DNA of 47,162 bases from CAYYWP01 sp050176585 (GTDB taxonomy: Bacteria; Desulfobacterota; Binatia; HRBIN30; CADEER01): assembly GCA_050176585.1 (NCBI GenBank), contig JBFXHX010000031.1, positions 1-47,162 on the forward strand, in the 5' to 3' direction. This document shows, piece by piece, positions 7,913 to 17,675 of the stretch; the stretch's first letter is position 1, and the number at the start of each line of letters is the position of its first letter. The notes below the pieces were generated by a model. That model was not told where the DNA came from and made no database searches. It was given only the letters and a program-made list of their open reading frames with translations. The translations under genes and the position numbers were made by a program.

Positions 7913-8838
7913 GCCGTGATCTCCCGGCCGCCCATCAGCCCCGCAGGCCGCGTCAGCATGAGCGCGATGAGCAGCACGGCGTAGATTACCATCCGATATT
8001 CGGCGCCGAAACGCAGCGCCTCGGGCAGGATGGTCAGGACGGCTGCCGCGAGCACGCTGCCGCTGAAGCTGCCGAGGCCGCCGAGCACCACCATGACGAC
8101 GATCTCCACGCTGCGCAGAAACGTGAACGAGTTCGTGTGCAGATAGCCGATGAAGTGGGCGAACAGCGCGCCCGCCAACCCGGCCCAGAACGCGCCGATG
8201 GTGAAGGCGAGGATTTTGTAACGCGTCGTGTCGATGCCCATGGCGGCCGCGGCGACCTCGTCCTCGCGGATGGCGAAGAACGCCGCGCCGCGCTGCGAGT
8301 AGACGAGCCGCCAGAGCACCACCACGCACACCACGGCACACGCGTACACGCTGCCGAAGCCGGCGAGGGTGGGAATGCCGACCAGGCCGCGCGCGCCGCC
8401 GACGGCCTCGGTGTTCAGGATCACCACCCGGATGATCTCGCCGAAGCCGAGCGTCGCGATGGCCAGGTAGTCGCCGCGGAGGCGCAGCGTCGGGATGCCG
8501 ATCAGCAGGCCGGCCGCCCCGGCAGCCGTTCCGCCGGCGAGCAACGCGAGCAGCAGCATCGCGGGGCCGTGTGCCTGCGGGCCGGCGGCGAGCGTGGCCG
8601 CCGCGCTCACGTAGGCGCCGATGGCGAGAAAGCCCGCGTGCCCGAGGGAAAACAAGCCGGTCACGCCGTTGATGAGGTTCAGGCTGGCGGCGAGGATGAC
8701 GTTGATGCCGATCAGCACGGCGATCTGCAGGTAGTACGGATTCAGCCAATGGTTGAGCGCGAGGTTCAGCGGCCACAGGGCGAGCAGGACGGCGAGCACA
8801 GGTGCGTTGCGCCGCAGGAAATAACGGAGCGCCGGCAT
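7879..8838 (-). CDS. livM: Branched-chain amino acid ABC transporter permease LivM
   Basis: A 319-residue integral membrane permease of the LivM family with around nine hydrophobic segments. Diagnostic stretches are LNLINGVTGLFSLGHAGF, the coupling region RGDYLAIATLGFGEIIR, and AFTIGAFWAGLAGALFAH. The ATG at 8838 (MPALRYFLRRNAPVLAV) gives a basic cytoplasmic start before the first helix. It forms the channel with LivH. It lies between livH (140-base gap) and livG (overlapping), consistent with one transcript. Confidence 0.92.
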   Translation of the reverse strand: MPALRYFLRRNAPVLAVLLALWPLNLALNHWLNPYYLQIAVLIGINVILAASLNLINGVTGLFSLGHAGFLAIGAYVSAAATLAAGPQAHGPAMLLLALLAGGTAAGAAGLLIGIPTLRLRGDYLAIATLGFGEIIRVVILNTEAVGGARGLVGIPTLAGFGSVYACAVVCVVVLWRLVYSQRGAAFFAIREDEVAAAAMGIDTTRYKILAFTIGAFWAGLAGALFAHFIGYLHTNSFTFLRSVEIVVMVVLGGLGSFSGSVLAAAVLTILPEALRFGAEYRMVIYAVLLIALMLTRPAGLMGGREITAWLSSSSTTVR

Positions 8839-8978
8839 CAGCGGGGAACGGTCGGCTGCGGTGCGTGCGCGTGCGCCCGAGGCCGGGGATGGTTCTCGTC
8901 CGCGCCCCCGAGGTGCGGGCGGGCGGCGCCGGGCAGTTGCGGCCAATCGCGGAGGCCAACGGCGCGCACGCGACAGCC

Positions 8979-9881
8979 TCATACCTTTTCGCTCGCCACC
9001 TTGCCGAACAAACCGGCCGGGCGGACGAGGAGGACTGCGATCAGGATCACGAACGCGACGGCATCCCGGTACGCGGAGCTGATGTAGGCGGCCACGAGCG
9101 TTTCGGTGACGCCCATCAGCAAGCCGCCGGCGACGGCGCCGGGAAAATTGCCGATGCCGCCGAGCACCGCCGCGACGAACGCTTTGATGCCCGGCATGAG
9201 GCCCATCAGCGGCTCGATCTTCGGATTGCGCAGCGCCACCATCGCGCCGGCGGCGGCCGCGAGCGCCGAGCCGAGCATGAACGTCATGGAGATGATGGTG
9301 TTCACGTTGATGCCCATCAGCGCCGCGGCTTCGTAGTTCACGCTCACGGCGCGCAACGCCATCCCGGCGCGCGTCCGCAGCACCAGCCAGCGCAGCGCCA
9401 GCATCAAGGCAATGGACACGGCGAAGATCAGCAGGTCGATGTTGGTCACTACTGCGCCGGCGAGGCGAAATGCCGGCTGCGACTGAATGAGCTGGGGAAA
9501 GAATTTCGGGTCCGGGCCGAAGACCGCCTGCCCGCCGAACTCGAGCAGCATCGAGACCCCGATGGCGGTGGTCAGCATGGCCCAACGCGGATGCTGGCGC
9601 AGCGGGCGATACGCGATGCGCTCGATCAGCGCGCCCACCAGCGCGCAGGTACCCATGGCGAGCGCCATGATGACCACGAAGCCGGGCAACGTGGGCGCGG
9701 TGGCGAGGGACAACCAGTGCGCGAAGTAATACGCGGTCATCGCGCCGAGCATGTAGACGTCGCCGTGCGCGAAGTTGATCAAGCGCAGCACGCCGTAGAC
9801 CATCGTGTACCCGAGCGCGATGAGGGCGTAGATCGACCCCCAGGCGAGGCCGTTCACGAGCTGCTGCGGGAGCTGATCCAC
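8979..9881 (-). CDS. livH: Branched-chain amino acid ABC transporter permease LivH
   Basis: A 300-residue membrane permease of the LivH family, partner of LivM. Family features are the early segment NGLAWGSIYALIALGYTMV, GVLRLINFAHGDVYMLGA, and the C-terminal AAVLGGIGNFPGAVAGGLL, with about eight hydrophobic helices. It starts at the ATG at 9881, 20 bases after the binding-protein gene, and ends AGLFGKVASEKV. The four-gene membrane and ATPase set with its binding protein looks intact. Confidence 0.94.
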   Translation of the reverse strand: MDQLPQQLVNGLAWGSIYALIALGYTMVYGVLRLINFAHGDVYMLGAMTAYYFAHWLSLATAPTLPGFVVIMALAMGTCALVGALIERIAYRPLRQHPRWAMLTTAIGVSMLLEFGGQAVFGPDPKFFPQLIQSQPAFRLAGAVVTNIDLLIFAVSIALMLALRWLVLRTRAGMALRAVSVNYEAAALMGINVNTIISMTFMLGSALAAAAGAMVALRNPKIEPLMGLMPGIKAFVAAVLGGIGNFPGAVAGGLLMGVTETLVAAYISSAYRDAVAFVILIAVLLVRPAGLFGKVASEKV

Positions 9882-9900
9882 GGCGGGACCGGGCCGCCGC

Positions 9901-11070
9901 TCACACCGCGTCGGGTGCGATGGACTCGACGAAGTGCCACTTGCCGTCGCGCAGCTGGAGCACGACGATGGCCTTGCGCGCGTTGCGATTGGCGTCGATG
10001 GTGATCGTGCCGCTCACGCCGGGGAAGTCCTTGGTGGCGGCGAGCGCGTCGCGGATCTGCGGGCCGGCGGTCGACCCCGCGCGCCGGATCGCGTCGGCCA
10101 TGAGCCGCATCGCGTCGTACCCCAGCACGGCCATCGCATCGGGCGTCTTGCCGCCGTACTTCTGTTGATACTGTGCGATGAACTGCTGCACTTCCGGTCG
10201 CTGGTCCTCGGGCGAGTAGTGGTTGGTGATGTACGTGCCCTCCACCGCCTTGCCGCCGATCTCGACCGTTTTCGGACTGTCCCAGCCGTCGCCGCCGAGC
10301 AACGGCACGTTCAGGCCGAGTTCGCGCGCCTGCCGCGCGATCAGCGCGCCCTCGGTGTAGTAGCCGGGCACGTAGACCACGTCGGGATTGGCCGCCTTGA
10401 TTTCGGTCAGCTGGGCTTTGAACTCGATGTCGCCCTCGGCGTAGCTCTCCTCCGCGACGATCTCGGCGCCGAGCTGCTGCGCGGTGTGGCGGAAGAACTC
10501 GGTGAGCCCGACCGAGTAGTCGTTCTTGCTGTCGGTGAGGATCGCGATGCGCTTTGCCTTCAGCCGGTTCACCGCGAAACGCGCCATCGTGGAGCCCTGG
10601 AAGGGGTCGATGAAGCACGCGCGGAAGATGTAATCGCCGACCTGGGTGACCTTCGGATTGGTCGACGCGGGGGACAGCAGCGGGATCCGGTTGGCCTGGG
10701 CCTGCGGCGCCGCAGCCAGCGTGCGGCTGGACGCGACCTCGCCGATCACGGCGCTCACCTGGTCCTGTTTGATCAACTTCAGCACCGCCGTGACGGCCTC
10801 TTCGGGCTTGCTCTGATCGTCTTCGGTGATCACGCGCACCGGCTTGCCGAGCAGGCCGCCCGCCGCGTTGATCTCCTCCAGCGCCAGCATGAGGCCCTCG
10901 TGTGTCGAGATGCCGAAGGTCGCGGTTCCACCGGTCAGCGAGCCGAATTCACCGATGCGGATTTCGTCGGCCGCGGGCTTGCTGCACGACAGCGCGGCGG
11001 CGAGCAACAGCGGTAACAGCCACCGGCGTGCGCAGCGCGACCCCAAAACCCGCAACCCAGTCCCATCCAT
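9901..11070 (-). CDS. Branched-chain amino acid-binding lipoprotein (LivK/LivJ type)
   Basis: A 389-residue substrate-binding protein of the Leu/Ile/Val-binding (type I periplasmic) fold. The N-terminus has Arg residues and a hydrophobic stretch (WLLPLLLAAALSC) ending in a lipobox with Cys at position 29, so it is probably a lipoprotein. The mature part begins EIRIGEFGSLTGGTATFG and contains NAAGGLLGKPV, IGEVASSRTLAAAPQAQ and LLSPASTNPKVTQ, all characteristic. It delivers the ligand to LivHMGF, encoded immediately downstream. The ligand class (branched-chain amino acid, amide or other) cannot be fixed from sequence. First gene of its operon. Confidence 0.92.
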   Translation of the reverse strand: MDGTGLRVLGSRCARRWLLPLLLAAALSCSKPAADEIRIGEFGSLTGGTATFGISTHEGLMLALEEINAAGGLLGKPVRVITEDDQSKPEEAVTAVLKLIKQDQVSAVIGEVASSRTLAAAPQAQANRIPLLSPASTNPKVTQVGDYIFRACFIDPFQGSTMARFAVNRLKAKRIAILTDSKNDYSVGLTEFFRHTAQQLGAEIVAEESYAEGDIEFKAQLTEIKAANPDVVYVPGYYTEGALIARQARELGLNVPLLGGDGWDSPKTVEIGGKAVEGTYITNHYSPEDQRPEVQQFIAQYQQKYGGKTPDAMAVLGYDAMRLMADAIRRAGSTAGPQIRDALAATKDFPGVSGTITIDANRNARKAIVVLQLRDGKWHFVESIAPDAV

Positions 11071-11290
11071 GCAGCGCGCGGCACCTTATACGTGCGGCGC
11101 CGCGCCGGTCAACGCAGGCGGATGAAGGCAGGCTGTTGGAGGGATCAGGCTGTCCGCTGTTGGCTGTCAGGGCATGAGGTCAGCAATCTGCAGGCGTGGG
11201 CAGCTCGGCATGGCGCATCGACCTTGGTGTGCGCGATTCAGACCCGAACAGCGTAACAGCCCAACTCACGCCTTAACGCCCGTCGCCGGA
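11071..11290. other. Intergenic, nothing recognised
   Basis: Space between the aldehyde dehydrogenase stop and the start of the binding-protein gene, both on the minus strand. It should contain the promoter of the liv operon, but I see no clear -35/-10 pair and no terminator. Confidence 0.4.
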
Positions 11291-12727
11291 TCACCACGCT
11301 AGAGAGATGTACTTGGTCTCCAAGTACTCGAGCAGGCCCTCGTGGCCGCCTTCGCGACCGATGCCGCTCTGTTTCATGCCGCCGAAGGGCGCGGCCGGGT
11401 CGGACACCAGGCCGCGGTTGAGCCCTACCATGCCGGATTCGATCGCCTCGGCGACGCGCAAGCCGCGCGCCAGATCGCGCGTGTACACGTAGGAGATCAG
11501 GCCGTACTCACTGGCGTTGGCGAGCCGTATGGCTTCCTCGAGGTCGTCGAAGGCGACGATTGGCGCCACCGGCCCGAAGATCTCCTCCGCCAGGATCGGC
11601 GAGTCCGCGCGCACCTGATCCAGCACCGTCGGCGGATAGAAAAACCCCGGCGCGTTCGGCAGGACGCCGCCCGTCCGCGCGCGCGCGCCAGCCGCGATCG
11701 CCGCATCCACCAGTCGCGCCACCTTCGCTAGCGTGGCGGCGTCCACCAGCGGCCCGAGGCGCACGTCCGGATCGAGGCCATTGCCCATCTTGAGCCCGCC
11801 CATCGCGACGGTCAGGCGGCGGGCGAACTCCTCCGCCACGGGCCGCTCGACGTAGAAGCGGTTGGCAGCGGTGCAGGTCTCGCCGTTGTGGCGCATCTTG
11901 GCGATCATCGCGCCCTCGATCGCGGCGTCGAGATCGGCATCGGCGAACACGATGAACGGGGCATTGCCGCCGAGCTCCATTGAGCATTTCACGACCCGCT
12001 CGGCGGCCTGGGCGAGCAGGAGGCGGCCGACCTCGGTCGAGCCCGTGAATGACAACTTGCGCACGCGCGAGTCGCGGAGGATCGCGGTCGCGACCTCGGC
12101 GTTGCGCGTCGTGGGCACGACGTTCACCACGCCCGCCGGCGCGCCGGCTTCGGTGAGAATGCCCGCGACCGCCAGCGCCGTGAGGGGCGTTTCGCTCGCC
12201 GGCTTCAGCACCACCGTACAGCCGGCGGCCAGCGCGGGCGCGATCTTGCGCGTCGCCATCGCGGCGGGGAAATTCCACGGCGTGATCAGCAGGGCGACGC
12301 CGATCGGTTGGTGCGTGACCAGGATGCGGCTTCCGCCCACGGGCGCGGTCGTGAAGCGCCCGTCGTTGCGCACCGCTTCCTCGGAAAACCAGCGAAAGAA
12401 CTCGGCCGCGTACGCGACCTCGCCGCGCGCTTCCGCGATCGGCTTCCCGTTCTCGCGCACGATCAGCTCCGCCAGCCGATCGGCGCGGGCGTGCATCAAC
12501 TCGAAAGCGGCGCGCAACACCTCGCTCCGCCGCCGGGGCGCGGCGGCGCCCCACGCCGGCTGCGCGTCCGCGGCGGCGGCGACCGCCGCGAGCGCATCTT
12601 CGACCGTGGCATTCGCCACCGCCGCCAGCTCGTCGCCGGTTGCCGGCTCGTGCACGAGGAACTCGGTGCCATCGGTCGCCTTCCGCCATTCGCCGTCGAC
12701 GTACAAGAGGGAGGGAGCCTCGTTCAT
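11291..12727 (-). CDS. NAD(P)-dependent aldehyde dehydrogenase, succinate-semialdehyde type
   Basis: A 478-residue aldehyde dehydrogenase that oxidises an aldehyde to the acid with NAD(P)+. The cofactor and oxyanion segment is LLITPWNFPAAMATRKIAPA, the general base Glu lies in MELGGNAPFIVF, and the nucleophile Cys in NGETCTAANRFYVE. The C-terminal block EEIFGPVAPIVAFDD and GGMKQSGIGREGGHEG are typical. Overall similarity is to succinate-semialdehyde dehydrogenases (GabD): the NGETCTAANR block and the ending GLLEYLETKYISLAW support this, but substrate cannot be assigned with certainty. I chose the ATG at 12727 (MNEAPSLLYVDGEWR), matching the family start; the open frame upstream is Arg-rich and lacks family features. 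It stands alone on this strand. Confidence 0.9.
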   Translation of the reverse strand: MNEAPSLLYVDGEWRKATDGTEFLVHEPATGDELAAVANATVEDALAAVAAAADAQPAWGAAAPRRRSEVLRAAFELMHARADRLAELIVRENGKPIAEARGEVAYAAEFFRWFSEEAVRNDGRFTTAPVGGSRILVTHQPIGVALLITPWNFPAAMATRKIAPALAAGCTVVLKPASETPLTALAVAGILTEAGAPAGVVNVVPTTRNAEVATAILRDSRVRKLSFTGSTEVGRLLLAQAAERVVKCSMELGGNAPFIVFADADLDAAIEGAMIAKMRHNGETCTAANRFYVERPVAEEFARRLTVAMGGLKMGNGLDPDVRLGPLVDAATLAKVARLVDAAIAAGARARTGGVLPNAPGFFYPPTVLDQVRADSPILAEEIFGPVAPIVAFDDLEEAIRLANASEYGLISYVYTRDLARGLRVAEAIESGMVGLNRGLVSDPAAPFGGMKQSGIGREGGHEGLLEYLETKYISLAW

Positions 12728-13299
12728 GGGTGACGAATACACCATTCGGCGTGGGTGGGCGTAGGCGCATGTGCCGCTCGCTTCCGACTCCAGCGCGAAC
12801 CGTGTGGTCCGAGCCCGGTGGCGATGTTCCGAGTACGGCGGCGCAGCAGGACCGTGCCGCTCCATTCCGGCCAAGACGGCCGGGGGCTGGCGCACCGAGC
12901 CCGCGGCGCATTTCCGGTGAAGCGGGCCCAATGCGGCACGCGGCCCAACAATCCTGCGCTGGGATGGGCTCGGGCGAGGGCGCGCCGCCTGTGCGCGCGC
13001 TTCGGCGAGCCCCGGTCGCCTGGACGGGGCTCAATGCCGTGGCTACCGTCCGCGGCGGCGTCCGCGCTTGGAGAACGGGAACTAATGAGGCCCGCTTGCG
13101 CCAGCTCAGGCGTTTTCATAGGTAGACGCGCTTGGAGATCGTGTGACCGTCCTTGCGTAGAGGAGGGGCACGGGGGGAAGCGAACACCAGACCGAAATCG
13201 ATCGGGGCTCGCGCAGGGCAGTCCCCGCAACACGCGCGCCTTTCGGGCGGCTCTTGAGGCCGTGCCGGGGCGCATTACAGCTCAGGAAGAGGGCAGTCC
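12728..13299. other. 572-base divergent intergenic region
   Basis: Lies between the start of the aldehyde dehydrogenase (minus) and the H+-pyrophosphatase (plus), so it must hold both promoters. Open frames on both strands are long only because the region is GC-rich; their translations are Arg/Ala-rich with no motif. I see no RNA gene, repeat or convincing promoter pair. Confidence 0.4.
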
Positions 13300-15462
13300 A
13301 TGATCCAACTCGTCCTACCCATCGTCATCATCATCAGCGTGCTCAGCCTGGTGGTTGCCGGGTTGCTGGCGCGGCAGGTGCTGTCGGCGAGCACCGGGAA
13401 GCCCGAGATGGTGCGCATCTCGGAAGCGATCCGCAAAGGCGCCGAGGCGTTCCTCGCGCGCCAGTATCGCACCATCTTGATCCTCGCGGGGGTGGCTGCG
13501 GTCGTGATCTTCGCCTTCTATTACGCGAACCGGGACATCGCGAACATCGCGGCGATGGGCTCGGGGGCCGCGGGCCGGGTGACGTTCTCGTTCGTCACCG
13601 GTGCGCTCTGCTCGGCAATCGCCGGCTATATCGGCATGTTCGTGTCCATCCGGGCGAACATCCGCACCGCCAACGCGGCGATGACCAGCTTGAACGACGC
13701 GCTGCGCCTGGCGCTGCGCGCGGGCGCGGTGAGCGGCCTGGTGGTGGTCGCGATGAGCCTCCTCGGCGTCGGCGGCCTGTTCATCCTGTTCGGCGGCATG
13801 ACGGACTACCAGCACGTGCCGCTGCAGATCGTCGGCTTCGGCTTCGGCGCGAGCTTCGTCGCGTTGTTCGCGCAACTCGGCGGCGGCATCTATACCAAGG
13901 CCGCGGACGTCGGCGCCGACCTGGTGGGCAAGGTGGAGGCGGGCATTCCGGAAGACGATCCGCGCAACCCCGCCGTGATCGCCGACCTGGTGGGTGACAA
14001 CGTGGGCGACTGCGCGGGTCGCGGCGCCGACCTGTTCGAGTCGACAGCCGCCGAGAACGTCGGCGCCATGATCCTCGGCATCGCGCTGTACCCGGTGTTC
14101 GGCCTCGGCGGCATCCTGTTTCCGTTGCTCGCCCGCGCCCTCGGCCTGATCGCGACGGTGATCGGCGTGTACAGCGTCCGCTGCGACGAGAACGAAGATC
14201 CGATGAACGCGCTGAACCGCGGCTACCTGCTCACCACCATCCTGGCGATGGTGGGCTTCGCGTTCTGCGTCTGGACGCTCCTTGCTCCGGTCGATGGCGC
14301 GACGGTCCCGGTGAACAAGGGTTATCTGTTCCTCGCCGGCGTGATCGGCATTCTCACCGCATACGTGTTCGTGTGGATCACCCAGTACTACACCGAGTAC
14401 CGCTATCGGCCGGTGCGCTCGATCGCCGAAGCGTCCAGCAAGGGCCCGGCGACGAACATCATCACCGGCATCGCCGTCGGGCTCGAGTGCACCGGGCCCG
14501 TGGTCATCGTGATCTCGATCGCCCTGCTGACCTCGTACTGGTGCGGCCAACAAGGGCTGGGCGGGGTGCCGGGGGCCGGATTGTACGGTACCGCGATCGC
14601 GACCATGGGCATGCTGGCACCCTGTGCGTACATCCTCGCCATGGACACCTTCGGCCCGATCACCGACAACGCCGGCGGCATCATCGAGATGTCGAAGCAG
14701 CCGGAGGAGATTCGCCAGCGCACCGATCGCCTCGACGCGGTCGGCAACACGACCAAGGCGCTCACCAAGGGCTATGCGGTCGGCTCCGCGGCGTTGGCGG
14801 CCTTCTTGTTGTTCAGCGCCTACATGGACGAGGTGACGAAACTCACCGGCACGCACATGCAGGTCGACCTGACCAAGGTGCCGGTGTTCATCGGCGGGCT
14901 CATCGGCGCCGCGCTGGTGTTCGTCTTCAGCGCGCTCGCCATCCAGGCGGTCGGCCGCGCCGCCCAGGTGGTCATCGCCGAGGTGCGCCGCCAGTTCAAA
15001 ACGCGGCCGGGCATCATGAAGGGCACCGAAGAGCCCGACTACGCGAACTGCGTCGACATCGTCACCCGCGGGGCGCTGCGCGAGATGATCGCGCCGGGCC
15101 TGCTGGCCGTGCTGACGCCCGTGTTCGTCGGCTACACATTCAAGTACTTGGGCTCCGAGGGCCACATCGGCGCCGAATCGGTGGCCGCGCTGCTGATGAT
15201 CGGCACCATCACCGGCATCCTGCTGGCGACGATGATGAACAACGGCGGCGGCGCGTGGGACAACGCGAAGAAGTACATCGAGACCGGCGAGTTCCGCGTC
15301 GATGGAAAGATCGAGGCCAAGCGCTCGGACTCGCACAAGGCGGCCGTGGTGGGCGACACCGTCGGCGACCCCTTCAAGGATACCGCGGGCCCGTCGATTC
15401 ACGTGCTGATCAAGCTGCTGTCGACGATTACGCTCGTCCTCGCACCGCTCTTCATTTTTTAG
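13300..15462 (+). CDS. hppA: Membrane-bound proton-pumping pyrophosphatase, K+-independent type
   Basis: A 720-residue polytopic membrane pyrophosphatase that couples hydrolysis of inorganic pyrophosphate to ion pumping across the inner membrane. The substrate-site block DVGADLVGKVEAGIPEDDPR, then ADLVGDNVGDCAGRGADLF, and the late block VVGDTVGDPFKDTAGPS are all present with their conserved Asp and Lys residues. The segment GNTTKALTKG carries Lys where K+-dependent enzymes have Ala, which by the accepted rule marks the K+-independent, H+-pumping class. Length and helix number (about 16) are typical. The start is the ATG at 13300 with a GGAAGAGGGCAG ribosome-binding region. It likely conserves energy from biosynthetic pyrophosphate. 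Confidence 0.96.
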   Translation: MIQLVLPIVIIISVLSLVVAGLLARQVLSASTGKPEMVRISEAIRKGAEAFLARQYRTILILAGVAAVVIFAFYYANRDIANIAAMGSGAAGRVTFSFVTGALCSAIAGYIGMFVSIRANIRTANAAMTSLNDALRLALRAGAVSGLVVVAMSLLGVGGLFILFGGMTDYQHVPLQIVGFGFGASFVALFAQLGGGIYTKAADVGADLVGKVEAGIPEDDPRNPAVIADLVGDNVGDCAGRGADLFESTAAENVGAMILGIALYPVFGLGGILFPLLARALGLIATVIGVYSVRCDENEDPMNALNRGYLLTTILAMVGFAFCVWTLLAPVDGATVPVNKGYLFLAGVIGILTAYVFVWITQYYTEYRYRPVRSIAEASSKGPATNIITGIAVGLECTGPVVIVISIALLTSYWCGQQGLGGVPGAGLYGTAIATMGMLAPCAYILAMDTFGPITDNAGGIIEMSKQPEEIRQRTDRLDAVGNTTKALTKGYAVGSAALAAFLLFSAYMDEVTKLTGTHMQVDLTKVPVFIGGLIGAALVFVFSALAIQAVGRAAQVVIAEVRRQFKTRPGIMKGTEEPDYANCVDIVTRGALREMIAPGLLAVLTPVFVGYTFKYLGSEGHIGAESVAALLMIGTITGILLATMMNNGGGAWDNAKKYIETGEFRVDGKIEAKRSDSHKAAVVGDTVGDPFKDTAGPSIHVLIKLLSTITLVLAPLFIF

Positions 15463-15508
15463 CTCGCCCGGCGCGACCGGGTGATTGACGAGCAGGCGCC
15501 AAGGGGCC

Positions 15509-17473
15509 ATGTTCGAGTCACCCGGGTCGCGGGGGCAGTTCATCAGTCATCGGATGAGCCAGGCGGAGGTGAGCCAAGCCCCGGGCCCAGGCGGGCCACC
15601 CGCTGCCCCGGTGCCGCGTGCGCCAGCGCCGTCCGCGGGCCGCGTCGAGGTTCAGCCCAAGCAGCTGTCGCCGCTGCTCGTCTGGGCGGTGGTGTTCTGC
15701 GACATCGGCACGTCCGTGTACTACGTGCCGGGCATCCTCTACCGGCAAGTCGGCGATACCGCGCCGCTGTTCGTGATCGGTACTACGATCGGCTTCGTCC
15801 TGCTCGCCGCGAAGTACATCGAGATCTGCTGGCGCAACCCCGAAGGCGGCGGCGTGGTCACGATGGCGACCAAGGCCTTCAACCCGCGCTGGGGCTTGTT
15901 CGGCGGCACGCTCATCACGGTCGACTACTTTCTCACCTCGGCGATTTCCTCGGTCTCCGGCATTCACTACCTCGGGAGCCTGTTCCGGGTTCTCGACCCG
16001 CACGTCGTGGCGGTCAGCGTGGGGGCGTTGCTGTTCCTCGCTGCGATCAACCTGATCGGCATTCGCGAGAGCGCGATCATCTCTCTCGTCATGGCGTTCG
16101 CCGCGCTGACCGTCGACCTGCTGGTGATAGGGGTTACGTGGTGGAACATCGGCCCACCGCAGTGGGACGCCATCATCAATAACCTCTCGGTTGGCACCGA
16201 GCTGTCGCCGATGAAATTTCTCGTCGGTTTCGCCGGGGCGTGGCTCGCCTTCTCGGGGCTGGAGAGCATCAGCCAGCTCAGCCCGGCCATGCGAGAGCCG
16301 ATCAAACGCACCGCGAGCCGCGGCATGATGCTCGTCATCGCGTCGGTGTTGATCACCTCGCCGCTGTTGACGCTGTTCTCGGTCGCGCTCTTGCCCGAGC
16401 CGTTGAAGGCGCACGAGACCGAGCGGTTCATCTCCGAGCTCGGCTACGTGTGGGGAGGGCTGCCGGTGAAGGTCGCGGTGGTGCTGACCGCGTCCACGTT
16501 GCTGCTGTTCGCCGCCAATACGGCGATCATCGGTGGATACCACGTGTTCCTCGCGCTCGCGCGGGAAGGCTTCTTCCCCGGGTTTATCATGGCGCGCAAC
16601 CGCCGCTTCGGCACGCCGCACTGGGCGATCGCGGTGGCGACGATCGTGCCGGTCGTCGTGGTGCTGGCCACGCACGGCGACCTGGGGATCCTCGGCGACA
16701 TGTACGCGTTTGGCCTGCTCGGCGCCTTCTTTCTCAGCTCGCTCGGCCTGGACGTGGTGCGGTGGCGAGATGGACGGCGCGGGGCGTCGTTCTGGATCGG
16801 CGTGTTAACCACCGGCATGGTCGCGGTGTCGTGGGGCGTGAACGTGTTTGCGAAGCAGACCGCCACGCTCTTCGGCGGCGGACTCACGGGCCTCATGATG
16901 TTGCTCGGCAACGCCGGGCAGCAGCGGCGCTTCCACGATCTCTTCTACCGTCTGCCGATGGTGCGCCGCCGTACGGTCGAGCGCATCAGCGAGGCACACG
17001 AGGAGACAGAAGAGGTACCGGAGCTGATCAGCCTGACCGATGCGCAAGAGCTCCGCCAGCTGTACCCGTCGAGCACGTTGGTCGCGGTACGCGGTCCCAA
17101 TCCGCTGCTCGTCACCGAGGCGATTACCCGCGAGCGCGGCCGGGGCGGCAATACCATCTATGCGATCTACGTCGAGGAGCGGCCCGGCCTCTTCGTCGGC
17201 GGTGCTGCCACCGAGCCCGTGGCGGAAGGTCGCGAGAGCCTGCAGTTCTCGGCCCGCGTCGCGCATTCGCAGGGCGCCACGTTGATCCCCGTGTGGACCA
17301 TTTCGTACAGCGCGGCGGAGGGCATCGCCCGGGCCGCGCACGAGCTGGGCGTCGACACGGTCATGATGGGCGTCAGCCGGCGCGGCGCGGTGTACCACTT
17401 GCTCCGGGGCCACGTCGTGAACGGGCTGATTCGGCAGCTGAAGCCCACCTGCCACCTGCTGCTGCACAGTTGA
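15509..17473 (+). CDS. APC-family permease with C-terminal universal-stress-like domain
   Basis: A 654-residue protein. After a Pro/Ala-rich cytoplasmic N-terminus, residues from about 55 to 480 form around twelve membrane helices of the amino acid-polyamine-organocation superfamily (VVFCDIGTSVYYVPGILYR, NPEGGGVVTMATKAF, SGLESISQLSPAMREPIKR, VFLALAREGFFP). The last 150 residues are soluble and resemble a universal stress protein or nucleotide-binding domain: STLVAVRGPNPLLVTEAI, NTIYAIYVEE, and near the end ELGVDTVMMGVSRRGAVY and GHVVNGLIRQLKP. Such fusions occur in transporters where the domain is thought to regulate transport. Substrate unknown; amino acid or K+-linked uptake are both possible. 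The ATG at 15509 follows AAGGGG; an ATG at 15554 is an alternative. It starts 47 bases after hppA and may be co-transcribed. Confidence 0.82.
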   Translation: MFESPGSRGQFISHRMSQAEVSQAPGPGGPPAAPVPRAPAPSAGRVEVQPKQLSPLLVWAVVFCDIGTSVYYVPGILYRQVGDTAPLFVIGTTIGFVLLAAKYIEICWRNPEGGGVVTMATKAFNPRWGLFGGTLITVDYFLTSAISSVSGIHYLGSLFRVLDPHVVAVSVGALLFLAAINLIGIRESAIISLVMAFAALTVDLLVIGVTWWNIGPPQWDAIINNLSVGTELSPMKFLVGFAGAWLAFSGLESISQLSPAMREPIKRTASRGMMLVIASVLITSPLLTLFSVALLPEPLKAHETERFISELGYVWGGLPVKVAVVLTASTLLLFAANTAIIGGYHVFLALAREGFFPGFIMARNRRFGTPHWAIAVATIVPVVVVLATHGDLGILGDMYAFGLLGAFFLSSLGLDVVRWRDGRRGASFWIGVLTTGMVAVSWGVNVFAKQTATLFGGGLTGLMMLLGNAGQQRRFHDLFYRLPMVRRRTVERISEAHEETEEVPELISLTDAQELRQLYPSSTLVAVRGPNPLLVTEAITRERGRGGNTIYAIYVEERPGLFVGGAATEPVAEGRESLQFSARVAHSQGATLIPVWTISYSAAEGIARAAHELGVDTVMMGVSRRGAVYHLLRGHVVNGLIRQLKPTCHLLLHS

Positions 17474-17517
17474 TCGCTACCGGGGAGCTCACCGCGGCGG
17501 CGCAGAGGAGCGACGGC

Positions 17518-17586
17518 ATGGACCTGCGTGCGGATCGCGCGTATGAGTGGCCACCGCGTGCCGACGCTGGGCGCCGCCAGCGCTGA
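17518..17586 (+). CDS. Possible 22-codon ORF before the biotin carboxylase gene
   Basis: In the 200-base space after the permease gene, an ATG at 17518 is preceded by AGAGGAGCG, a strong ribosome-binding site at 7-base spacing, and encodes 22 residues (MDLRADRAYEWPPRADAG and four more). No known family, no hydrophobic segment and no amino acid run that would suggest attenuation. It is listed only for its good initiation signal. Confidence 0.15.
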   Translation: MDLRADRAYEWPPRADAGRRQR

Positions 17587-17675
17587 TCACCGCAGCGCGC
17601 CGCGGCGCCGCACGTGAGACCGGGAGGCCGCGTAGGTCCGAGCGCACCATCTGATTTCCGCAGGGGGTCTAGACG

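Noticed and set aside
12755..13303. 182-codon plus-strand frame in the gap before hppA
   Set aside because: Low-complexity Arg/Ala/Pro composition, no ribosome-binding site and no similarity; it overlaps the hppA start.
13315..15543. 742-codon minus-strand frame opposite hppA
   Set aside because: Composition is His/Arg/Asp-rich and lacks any domain, while hppA is unmistakable on the plus strand.
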